Part shown: positions 36,529 to 45,075 of the stretch, in pieces | Numbering within the stretch: position 1 is the first letter of the stretch | Layout of the letters: each line of letters starts with the position of its first letter | Assembly: GCA_002436185.1 (NCBI GenBank) | Contig: DJKX01000032.1 | Coordinates: 1-64,000, forward strand | Reading direction: 5' to 3' | Length of the DNA: 64,000 bases | Source: Fidelibacterota bacterium UBA6531 | GTDB taxonomy: Bacteria; Fidelibacterota; Marinisomatia; Marinisomatales; TCS55 | The notes under the pieces: generated by a model | What the model was told of the DNA's origin: nothing | The model's database searches: none | Seen by the model: the letters and a program-made list of their open reading frames with translations, nothing else | Program-made: the position numbers and the translations under genes

Positions 36529-37702
36529 GGATCCTATACTCCATCAACTTATCTACCAATTCCTGACCAAAACCCACTTGGTTTCCCATAGCAAATAAAA
36601 GTGAATCTTTTGGTAGAGATTCAAATTGTATTATCGTCTTATTCATTGATTGTGTTTCTTCAATTACTTTTGAACTTGTTTGTGGAGAATGATAGTCTAC
36701 ATGCTTTACCATTGAATTCACATTTTGACCACGCACAATGGATCGATCCGGTTTAATGTCTTCATAAATCAATTGGAGTAATTGTCGCGTGCGGCTACGC
36801 CGATCCTCACGTGAATTGAGATAAACACATGTTTCCCCTTCCACAGGATATCGCCGTTCCACAAAATTCCAAATTTGGAGTGTGGACACAGGATCATTAG
36901 CTGCCATAGAATTCACAAATAAGATAGGGCCATTTCCGAAATCCAGTTTTTGGACAACCAAAGCACCCAAATCCGGCTGAACATTTTTCATTCCTTCCAA
37001 CGCAGTCTTTCTTTCCACTCCCGCTTCTGCACAAACGTCCAACGCCACTGCCACATTTTGAGGATGTTCGAGATATGTAAAATCTTTCAAATCGTCTTCC
37101 AAAACTGTGGATTCATCCGCTGCTTTTAGATCTGTTTTTCGAGATTTTGCAACGGGTGTAATCGTTTCGAGTATATCATTTTCACCCACAATCATTTTAC
37201 CGTTAAAAGGTATCGTATTTGCAAGTGATAGTCTCACATCATCCAATGTGGGACCCATTTCCTCTAAATGATCCGGACGGGCATTCGTTATAACACCAAT
37301 GTGTGATTTGACCATTTGCTGCTCGGAGATCCATTGGTATTGAGGGTGTACAGCCATGCATTCCATGATAACAGCATCAGGTTTTTCCTGTGCAAAAAAG
37401 CGCATCAATCGAACTTGTTCTCCAATGGATGCGGATCGTAAACGATGAATAATGCGATCTTTTCCCTGTGAATCAATAACGCGGGGAGCGGTACCGGTTG
37501 TTTTGGCAAAAGTCCGTAATCCTCCTGCACGCAATCCTGCAGCTATTAGGCGAGTAACACTGGATTTACCCCTGGTACCATTAACATGAATACGCAATGG
37601 TATTGCAGCTAGGTTTTGCTGATGCTGCCAAAATTCGAACAATCCTATGATTATTAAAATGAGCGCTGTGAAACTCAATATGTAAATAGGAACAAAAGGC
37701 AT
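36521..37702 (-). CDS. pgsB: Poly-gamma-glutamate synthase PgsB/CapB
   Basis: The 393-residue ATP-dependent amide ligase is related to Mur ligases and activates glutamate for gamma-linked polymerisation. It has an N-terminal membrane helix (about 5-23), the ATP loop HVNGTRGKSSVTRL (39-52), VIMECMAVHPQYQWISE (Mur-ligase-like glutamate/His region), GVITNARPDHLEEMG and the C-terminal SREDRRSRTR. These are the diagnostic PgsB/CapB motifs. It lies 18 bp after the C25-dockerin gene and begins the polymer set. Confidence 0.94.
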   Translation of the reverse strand: MPFVPIYILSFTALILIIIGLFEFWQHQQNLAAIPLRIHVNGTRGKSSVTRLIAAGLRAGGLRTFAKTTGTAPRVIDSQGKDRIIHRLRSASIGEQVRLMRFFAQEKPDAVIMECMAVHPQYQWISEQQMVKSHIGVITNARPDHLEEMGPTLDDVRLSLANTIPFNGKMIVGENDILETITPVAKSRKTDLKAADESTVLEDDLKDFTYLEHPQNVAVALDVCAEAGVERKTALEGMKNVQPDLGALVVQKLDFGNGPILFVNSMAANDPVSTLQIWNFVERRYPVEGETCVYLNSREDRRSRTRQLLQLIYEDIKPDRSIVRGQNVNSMVKHVDYHSPQTSSKVIEETQSMNKTIIQFESLPKDSLLFAMGNQVGFGQELVDKLMEYRIHD

Positions 37703-37720
37703 AAATATTCATTCCGGTAA

Positions 37721-40700
37721 TTAATAACCCATTATTGACTGCACTATTCCAATCATATCTAGAATATTTATAATCTCATCCTGGTTCATATCTGCCAGAT
37801 AGGGGTTCAAATTAGAAGTTTCCTGGCTTAAAATATAGTCCACAAGTATCAACACATCAGACACATCCAAATCACCATCCTGATTCACATCACCACGCAT
37901 ACGAATATCCGACCCCCTGGTCGTAATGAGAATTGCAGTTTCATCATCAAGAGGCATGGCTGCTGTAGGATATTGATTATTGAATGTGTATTGCAGCCCG
38001 CGCTGGGCTGTCACATCCTCTATACCCACAGTACAATAGGCGCCGTGAACCTGTCCCCAGCCGTAACTACCTGATGAAGTATTATTAAACGTTTGATACT
38101 GAATTAAGATTTCACCATCACCAGTAGGTGTAAAATAATGTTGAGGATCTTTAAGTACTATCTGAAAAGTCTCAGAACTATTATTATCAAATGTTCTTAC
38201 TCTTGACCATTGGATAATAAATTGATGATTATTTACATCATGGTAGGAATATATACGTCCGTTAGATTGTGTCGTTAAATCATCCCAAAATGCGGCAATC
38301 ATTGGTGATGGGCCACCCGGCCCCGGGATGGGATAATTTCTAAAAGATTCCATAGATGTTTGCCCCATGGAAATCCATCCATTTGAACAAATCGTAATTT
38401 GACTATAGACCTGACCATACATTCTAAAACCAAACGGCAAGGTTCTAATTATTACATCGTCACCATTGTCACCATTATCAGATATGAGTAATTGATTTCC
38501 GTTTCCTCCGTAACGATCATCAATTTCAATCCAGTTATAAAAAGGAGCATTGGCATAGATTTGATCACCACTATCATAAATATAGTAACCATGTTCATCT
38601 GGGCCTAATGGATCTGTTACAGAAACAGTTCCAATCTGAAGGGTAAATGTTCTTAACAATTCAAATCCATCGTCCCCAGTAATTGTTAGAAATAAATGGG
38701 CAATAGTTCCGGGGATTATACCTTCATTCGCTGTAACAGTAAAATGATCAACACTGCTCCTTGTTTGTTCGGATAAAATAGTTCCCCATACCCCACTATC
38801 ATCAATGATATCTAATGCTGACATATTTGTATTTAACTCAGCCGACACATTCATTGCATTTACAGATCCGGAGTTTAATAAGGTAAATTGAAGATCAGCT
38901 GTTTCACCTGGATCTAAAACGCCATCACCTGCGCCAATTACATTCACACTAACAACTTCAAGAAATGAGCCAGCAGTGTTGTATATGAGCATTCCTTCCC
39001 AAGAATTACTGCTATCATCATTTAAAGTCAATCTTAATTCAACGACTTGACCTTCAAAAATATTACTATTTAACTCTATAACGAATTGATCTGATGGAAT
39101 AAGTGTTTGATTAGAATCAAGATTACCGTAAGAAATTGTACCCATATTTACAGTTATATTGCTGCTATGAGCTGTTAAAGTTCCGGTTAATCCGTCAACA
39201 GAAGATGTACCATAATTATGTATCGGGATTGTGAGCTCAATAATTTCACTGCCATTTAAAATACCATCACCATTACCATTTGAAGGCGCATTTCCGTCAT
39301 CGTCAATAACCACTTGACCAGCAAGAATATTGACATTGGTTGTTGCATCATTAATTATTACCGTTCCTTGATGAGGGATATAATTTTTAGCTGTTACTGT
39401 TACAGACATATTTCCAGCAGCAAAAGAATTGATTGGCAAAGTTACGTTTCCAGAAGCATCGGTATATCCTGATTCAAACACTTCATCACTACCTTTTAAA
39501 ATTGTTACTGCAGCACCCTCCATATCATTTCCATCACTATCAGCCACATGTATATCAATAAAGTTTGTGCCGCGATCTATACTATTTTCATACGTCAACG
39601 TAAATGTTTGGGGTATTCCAGTCCACATGCGTAATGCTGGGTCACCCATAAGATTATTCCAATGAGTAAAAATATTGACAAAATTATTTGGGTTAGAAGG
39701 GTATGTTTGATACAAGTGTAATGTACCTCTTACCAAGGCAGCAGATGGTGTTTCCAAGTCATCGGCGAAGATGCCGTAATAGAAGCCCAAATCTACAGCA
39801 TTGTTGAACATTGTATGCGTACCAAGTGTTGCTGTACCAATTGATGCAACACCTCCTTTTGGCTGTGAGGGAGTCCCCGCTCTAATGAATGTTTCGCTTA
39901 TGGATGTACCAGATGCAAAGGAGCCTGTTCCGCATGTGATCACAGTAGCAACACACAGTTTAAAACCGTTGCTCAATCCGCTTACATGACCATTGTTGAA
40001 ACCACTAATACCCCAATATCCACGATAATTAAAGAAGGTTAAACCATCGTTCAAGTTATTCACCATTTGATTTGGAAATGATCCACTGTATACTGTGCGC
40101 ACATCGTTATAACCGCCTAACTCTTCCAGGTAATGACGTATTGCTTCCTTGGTAATGACACATGAGATTCCTGATGAAGATGGATCTCCCACCATGCAGG
40201 CACGAGTAAACCAATTCTCACCCATATAAGGATTGGTCTCATATTGTATGGTCTTGTTAACAATCGTCGCTAATTCTGTTGGACTGCTGAACGAAAGTCT
40301 ACCCAGCAAGACTTCTGGAAACAGATCTGTACCATCCAACTGGCTGTAAGGAAAATCGCCTTCACCATTATAACTGCTCCAGTTATCAAAGAATGTTGGA
40401 ATGGAGTAGGATCCTGAAGCATCCCCAACTAAAGCTACATATTCCGGTGGATTGTTCCAGGTTTGATATGCATTCTGAATATAATTCTTAATGGCAGATG
40501 CAGATGAACCGGTCGTATTGGTAGAGGTCACATTTACAACAAAACCTGATTTATGACGCCAGTTTACTAAATTATTTACAGAGGACATAATGCTGGAGGA
40601 ATTACTTGGAAGGATATAGAGAATGGACGGCTTTTGATATTCTTCATCACTCACAAAACGGTCATAATTCACTACAATGGATCGATACAATTGTTCAAAA

Positions 40701-41341
40701 ACCCGTGAGCGCCTTGCAGGACGGTGGGATTCATTCTCTATCGTCCCCGTTTCTACCAATTCGATCTCTGCTGAACGAATGACCTCTAACCTCTGTTGAA
40801 GAGGATGATATTGGAAAGGTGTAAATGAAACGGTTACTAGTTCCAGATCACGAAATATAGCTGGATCCGAGACAACTGCCAGTTTTTTAGGATAAGGTGT
40901 CACATCAGTATATGTACCTATGTTCCGTTTGAAACTTACCACTTCATCCGTTGTAACATTGTTCCATGTCTGTAAAGGAAGTATATTCACATCATCTACA
41001 AATTCAGATTCAACCACACGAACTTGAGCCTGGTACGTTTTACCTGGTTCAACTGCATAAAATGTAGTCATCACAGGTAATTCAGGGTTTCCTACCAATG
41101 ACGTCTTTCCTGCACCATCTATCTTTGGCCGTTTAAAATATTGCCCATTGATCTCAACATCTTCCAATTCATATTCGAGAATATTGAAGTGTAAAACGTG
41201 ATCTCCCTGTAGTTGAGATTTCAACGCAAAACCTTGAACAACATCATTTTCTGCAGCTGCGTAGGTCATATTGATCAAACCGATCATGAGGGTCATTATG
41301 CGTAGATGCGATTGTTTCATATTCGTTTCCTGTTCATTCAT
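37721..41341 (-). CDS. C25 (gingipain-like) peptidase-family protein with C-terminal dockerin
   Basis: The 1206-residue protein has a signal peptide (about 8-29), a C25 propeptide-like region (about 35-215), a caspase-like C25 domain (about 238-560; ILPSNSSSIM, YVALVGDASG, EVLLGRLSF, FFNYRGYWG, ITCGTGSF) and CARDB/Ig-like domains. A nidogen-like domain (CSNGWISMGQ, MIAAFWDDL) follows, and a type I dockerin ends the protein with two calcium loops, DVNQDGDLDVSD and DMNQDEIINILD. The nucleophile aligns with Cys470; the gingipain GHG histidine is replaced by GYWG (441-444), with His452 near. It lacks the Por-type tail of its relatives. The 4-bp overlap with pilD supports the start at 41341, though the signal itself begins at codon 8 (41320). 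Confidence 0.87.
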   Translation of the reverse strand: MNEQETNMKQSHLRIMTLMIGLINMTYAAAENDVVQGFALKSQLQGDHVLHFNILEYELEDVEINGQYFKRPKIDGAGKTSLVGNPELPVMTTFYAVEPGKTYQAQVRVVESEFVDDVNILPLQTWNNVTTDEVVSFKRNIGTYTDVTPYPKKLAVVSDPAIFRDLELVTVSFTPFQYHPLQQRLEVIRSAEIELVETGTIENESHRPARRSRVFEQLYRSIVVNYDRFVSDEEYQKPSILYILPSNSSSIMSSVNNLVNWRHKSGFVVNVTSTNTTGSSASAIKNYIQNAYQTWNNPPEYVALVGDASGSYSIPTFFDNWSSYNGEGDFPYSQLDGTDLFPEVLLGRLSFSSPTELATIVNKTIQYETNPYMGENWFTRACMVGDPSSSGISCVITKEAIRHYLEELGGYNDVRTVYSGSFPNQMVNNLNDGLTFFNYRGYWGISGFNNGHVSGLSNGFKLCVATVITCGTGSFASGTSISETFIRAGTPSQPKGGVASIGTATLGTHTMFNNAVDLGFYYGIFADDLETPSAALVRGTLHLYQTYPSNPNNFVNIFTHWNNLMGDPALRMWTGIPQTFTLTYENSIDRGTNFIDIHVADSDGNDMEGAAVTILKGSDEVFESGYTDASGNVTLPINSFAAGNMSVTVTAKNYIPHQGTVIINDATTNVNILAGQVVIDDDGNAPSNGNGDGILNGSEIIELTIPIHNYGTSSVDGLTGTLTAHSSNITVNMGTISYGNLDSNQTLIPSDQFVIELNSNIFEGQVVELRLTLNDDSSNSWEGMLIYNTAGSFLEVVSVNVIGAGDGVLDPGETADLQFTLLNSGSVNAMNVSAELNTNMSALDIIDDSGVWGTILSEQTRSSVDHFTVTANEGIIPGTIAHLFLTITGDDGFELLRTFTLQIGTVSVTDPLGPDEHGYYIYDSGDQIYANAPFYNWIEIDDRYGGNGNQLLISDNGDNGDDVIIRTLPFGFRMYGQVYSQITICSNGWISMGQTSMESFRNYPIPGPGGPSPMIAAFWDDLTTQSNGRIYSYHDVNNHQFIIQWSRVRTFDNNSSETFQIVLKDPQHYFTPTGDGEILIQYQTFNNTSSGSYGWGQVHGAYCTVGIEDVTAQRGLQYTFNNQYPTAAMPLDDETAILITTRGSDIRMRGDVNQDGDLDVSDVLILVDYILSQETSNLNPYLADMNQDEIINILDMIGIVQSIMGY

Positions 41342-42105
41342 AATAAGAGAAATTTATCAAACCAGAGTACTACCCAAGACTCACAGAATAACAGAGCCAT
41401 TGTACTTACCACAAGATAAGGCGCAAAAGGTAATGGTCTATTGCGATCAAAACCATTGATTATTGAAATACTAATCCAAGCCAAAATTCCAAACAAAGCT
41501 GCTAAAAAAAGAGCTATCATCATAAACCACGGTCCCAGCCAGGCACCAATGATCAAGCCCAATTGAATATCACCCCAACCCATACCCTGTCGTCGTGTGA
41601 AAAGATACGTTAAACCCATCATTGCTAATGGAATAAGCACACCTGCAAAGGCTCCCCAAAAAACCATTTGCCATACAAGTAAATTAGCAAAAACACTAAT
41701 TACTATAATACATATACCTGTTATAATTAACGACAACGGTATCATCATTGTTTTATAATCAATCCAGGCTAAGGTAATTAATACTGAAGAAAACATGGCA
41801 GTCAGCCCCGCTTGTAAGGGTATAAAAATATAAAAACACACAGCCCAAACGCATCCATTGATAATTTCAACAAGGGGATATTGCCAGGAAATAGATGCAT
41901 CACACTCTGCGCATTTTCCATTTTGAATAAAAAAGGAAACCAATGGAATATTTCGATACCATGGAATCGTTTTATTGCAATGGAGACAGTGAGATCTGGG
42001 ACTCCAAATTGATTCTTCCATGGGCAAGCGATAGATGAGTACATTTAAAAAACTGCCTACACAGGATCCAATAATAAATGTTGCAATGATGGATAACCAG
42101 TCCAT
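41338..42105 (-). CDS. pilD: Prepilin peptidase / N-methyltransferase
   Basis: PilD cleaves type IV prepilins after the conserved glycine and N-methylates the new N-terminus. The 255-residue membrane protein shows GSFLNVLIYRLP (about 17-28), the zinc-binding pair CLHCNKT and CAECDAS, and the two catalytic aspartates in AWIDYKTMMIP and GWGDIQLGLIIGAW. Both functional halves (methylase and protease) are complete. It overlaps pilC's stop by one base and the C25-dockerin gene by 4 bp. Confidence 0.96.
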   Translation of the reverse strand: MDWLSIIATFIIGSCVGSFLNVLIYRLPMEESIWSPRSHCLHCNKTIPWYRNIPLVSFFIQNGKCAECDASISWQYPLVEIINGCVWAVCFYIFIPLQAGLTAMFSSVLITLAWIDYKTMMIPLSLIITGICIIVISVFANLLVWQMVFWGAFAGVLIPLAMMGLTYLFTRRQGMGWGDIQLGLIIGAWLGPWFMMIALFLAALFGILAWISISIINGFDRNRPLPFAPYLVVSTMALLFCESWVVLWFDKFLLL

Positions 42106-43352
42106 TATAATCCCTGTTGCAAGGCGGATCCCAAATAGAATACTGGCAAATAGGTTACAATGACCATAACAGCTATCACCAACCCGACCAATAATATTAG
42201 AATAGGTTCAATCAATGTAGTCATGCGTTCAACCAACGCATTTACCTGTTTGTAATAATAATCGGACGCATTATCCAATAGTGAATCCAACTCACCAGTT
42301 TCTTCACCGGTGGCTGTTAATTGCAATAATATTGCAGGAAACCGTTCTGTTCGCCGCAAAGCTGTACTGATATTAAATCCGTCACGAATATATTCTGTTG
42401 CATCTTCTATAGCGTTTTCATAAACACGGTTTTCAACAATCTTTTTCATAAGGTGCATGGATTCAATAACCGGCACACCTGCACCGATTAAAATACCGGC
42501 AGTTTTTGAAAATTTATTCAATATAGATTGTTCTACTAATGCTCCAAACACAGGGCTGTTTAATTTGATTGTATCAATGACATACCCCCCGCGCCTTGTT
42601 TTTGAAATAATCCATATACCAAAAAAAACGCTAAAAATAGTAAACATTATTTTACCAAAATTGTAACTTATCCATTCACTAATAGCCACCATCGCTTGAG
42701 TTGCAGCAGGTAGATTTGCACCCAATTGAGCGTAAACTTCTGAAAATTTTGGAATAATCCAAATAAACATACTCGCCATCATGGCAAAGAGAAAAATAAC
42801 CATAAATATGGGATAAGTCATTGCAGATCGAACTTTTCGGCGTACATCATCCAGGTTTTCTAAATATGTAGCTAATTGGTCCATAATAACATTCAAGTTT
42901 CCACTGACTTCGCCTGCTTTTGTCAATGCTATATAGAGATTACTGAATACACCAGGATGTTTCTGCATAGATTCAGAAAGGGATAATCCCTTACGAATAT
43001 TTTCACTCACGTTGACCAAAACTTTTTTAAAACGAGTATGTTTCTCTTCTGCTGCAAGTCCATGAATGGATCTTTCTAATGTTAATCCGGCTGAATACAT
43101 TGTTGCTAACTGGCGCGTAAAAAACACCAGATTACTCAATGGTATGCGGTTTTTAAGCCTTTCAATAGAAAGGTTGATCTCATCAATGAAGGGACCAATA
43201 AAATCCCAACTCGTATCCACTTCCTGCAGATTAACAATAATCTGATTATTAGCAGCTAATTTTTGCATAGCTAAGTCGATGCTGTCAGCACGTAATTCAC
43301 CTTCGCGGCGAGAACCGGCTTCATCTTTAATCAAATAAGAAAATACAGGCAT
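42105..43352 (-). CDS. pilC: Type IV pilus inner-membrane platform protein PilC/GspF
   Basis: The 415-residue protein has the two repeated GspF domains: the first around FTRQLATMYSAGLTLERSI (about 82-100), the second around KTAGILIGAGVPVIESM (about 285-301), each followed by hydrophobic helices, and the closing LIEPILILLVGLVIAVMVIVTYLPVF. It is the platform on which the PilB and PilT motors act. Start and stop each share one base with neighbours pilB and pilD. Confidence 0.95.
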   Translation of the reverse strand: MPVFSYLIKDEAGSRREGELRADSIDLAMQKLAANNQIIVNLQEVDTSWDFIGPFIDEINLSIERLKNRIPLSNLVFFTRQLATMYSAGLTLERSIHGLAAEEKHTRFKKVLVNVSENIRKGLSLSESMQKHPGVFSNLYIALTKAGEVSGNLNVIMDQLATYLENLDDVRRKVRSAMTYPIFMVIFLFAMMASMFIWIIPKFSEVYAQLGANLPAATQAMVAISEWISYNFGKIMFTIFSVFFGIWIISKTRRGGYVIDTIKLNSPVFGALVEQSILNKFSKTAGILIGAGVPVIESMHLMKKIVENRVYENAIEDATEYIRDGFNISTALRRTERFPAILLQLTATGEETGELDSLLDNASDYYYKQVNALVERMTTLIEPILILLVGLVIAVMVIVTYLPVFYLGSALQQGL

Positions 43353-45073
43353 TAAAGATCCTCAACAGTTGATCGTAGTACTTCTGCTATCGTCGTAACT
43401 CCAGCAAGTACTTTGCGAATACCACTATCCCGAAGTGTGGCTATTCCATCATTCATCACCTTTTGACGAATCACTCCTTCATTGGCATTGTCAAATACCA
43501 ATCCGCGTATTTCTTTGGTCATAGTAATTAATTCAAAAATTCCCGTTCTCCCATGATAACCTGTATTCCTACAATGACTACACCCTTTTCCTTTAAAAAG
43601 TTTGTTGCCATTCAACTTTGTTTTTTCCAAGCCTACCATTTCCAACTCTTCTTTAGTGGGAGTATACGATTCTTTACAATTTTCACAGATTGTTCGCACC
43701 AGTCGCTGGGCCATAACAAGATTCAAACAGGAACCAACTAAAAATGGTTTAACACCAATATCCAGCAAACGGGTAATGGTTGATGCGGCATCGTTGGCGT
43801 GAACTGTGGAAAAAACAAGATGTCCCGTCAAGGAAAATTTTACTGCAATATCCGCTGTTTCTTCATCGCGAATTTCACCAATTAGCAATATATCTGGGTC
43901 TTGACGCAGGATAGAACGCAATGAAGCTGAAAAGGATAAACCTATATCATCGTGCGTTTGTACCTGGTTAACACCATCCAATTGATATTCCACAGGATCT
44001 TCTACCGTTGTAATATTTGTACCTTCGCCTTTAATCTCTTTTAGAGAAGCATATAAACTGGTGGATTTACCACTACCTGTTGGCCCGGATACCACAACCA
44101 TACCGTAAGGTTGGGAAATAACACGCTTGAAGATGGTGTACATATCCTGTTCAAAACCCAAGCTTTTTAAGTTAAAAGCAAAACCGGTTTTATCAAGCAG
44201 TCGCATGACAACTTTTTCACCATATACAGTGGGCAGTATGGATACACGAACATCAATTTCACGGTTGGTTCCTTTTATGGTAAATCGACCATCTTGAGGT
44301 AATCGACGTTCGGCTATATTCAATTTGGACAAAATTTTAATACGAGTGACTAAACCACTTAAAGATGTTGTAGGTGGGGTCATAATCGTTTGTAAGACAC
44401 CATCAATCCTGATGCGTACATCTACATTTGTCTTTTGCGGTTCAATATGTACATCTGTGGCTCTTTCCTTGATAGCTTCCTGAAGTATCAGGTTTACCAG
44501 TTTTACAATAGGTGCATCTTCTGCTGAAACTTTATCCGGTGAAAGGTCTACCTCTTCCGCATCATCTTCATCTCCGGTAATTACTTTGATATCTTCAAAA
44601 ACTTCTTCAACTTCACCAGATTGACGAATTTTACCATAAATTTCATCCATAGCCCGCTGGAGCCCAGAGGAACCAGCAACCTGTACATTAGGAGTAAGAT
44701 TGGTGAGGCGTTTCAGGTTATCTATAGCGACCAGATCTTCCGGGTCTTCCATGGCCACCTGGATAGATGAATCGGATTTAGCCAATGCCAAAACATTATG
44801 CTCCCGTGCAAAATCTTCGGGAATAAGTTTGGCTACCTCCTGATCAGCGTTGAACAGGTTTTCTTCGTCGACCTTCTGATACCCAAGCTGCATTGCGTAT
44901 ACTGTTACTAAATCATCTTCTGTGATCGCACCGCTGTGCATCAATGCAGCACCCAGTTTTTCACCGGATTTCGACTGTTCAGCCAAGGCACGATTGAGTT
45001 GCGATTCATCGATCATTTTAAGATGAACCAGGATTTCACCAAGCTTAGAAAATTGTGGATTGAAATTAGCCAA
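43352..45073 (-). CDS. pilB: Type IV pilus extension ATPase PilB with MshEN domain
   Basis: The 573-residue hexameric ATPase drives pilus polymerisation. It has a Walker A box GPTGSGKST (330-338), VEDPVEYQLDG, Walker B DILLIGEIRDEET, the His box TGHLVFSTVHAND, and a tetracysteine zinc site (CENCKESY, CSHCRNTG). Residues 1-70 hold two MshEN-type motifs, KLGEILVHLKMIDESQLNRA (from residue 10) and KLGAALMHSGAITEDDLVTV (from residue 39), each closing with a Q about 23 residues from its start. This domain binds cyclic di-GMP in relatives, though here the leading arginine is lysine in both. Confidence 0.96.
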   Translation of the reverse strand: MANFNPQFSKLGEILVHLKMIDESQLNRALAEQSKSGEKLGAALMHSGAITEDDLVTVYAMQLGYQKVDEENLFNADQEVAKLIPEDFAREHNVLALAKSDSSIQVAMEDPEDLVAIDNLKRLTNLTPNVQVAGSSGLQRAMDEIYGKIRQSGEVEEVFEDIKVITGDEDDAEEVDLSPDKVSAEDAPIVKLVNLILQEAIKERATDVHIEPQKTNVDVRIRIDGVLQTIMTPPTTSLSGLVTRIKILSKLNIAERRLPQDGRFTIKGTNREIDVRVSILPTVYGEKVVMRLLDKTGFAFNLKSLGFEQDMYTIFKRVISQPYGMVVVSGPTGSGKSTSLYASLKEIKGEGTNITTVEDPVEYQLDGVNQVQTHDDIGLSFSASLRSILRQDPDILLIGEIRDEETADIAVKFSLTGHLVFSTVHANDAASTITRLLDIGVKPFLVGSCLNLVMAQRLVRTICENCKESYTPTKEELEMVGLEKTKLNGNKLFKGKGCSHCRNTGYHGRTGIFELITMTKEIRGLVFDNANEGVIRQKVMNDGIATLRDSGIRKVLAGVTTIAEVLRSTVEDL

Positions 45074-45075
45074 AA

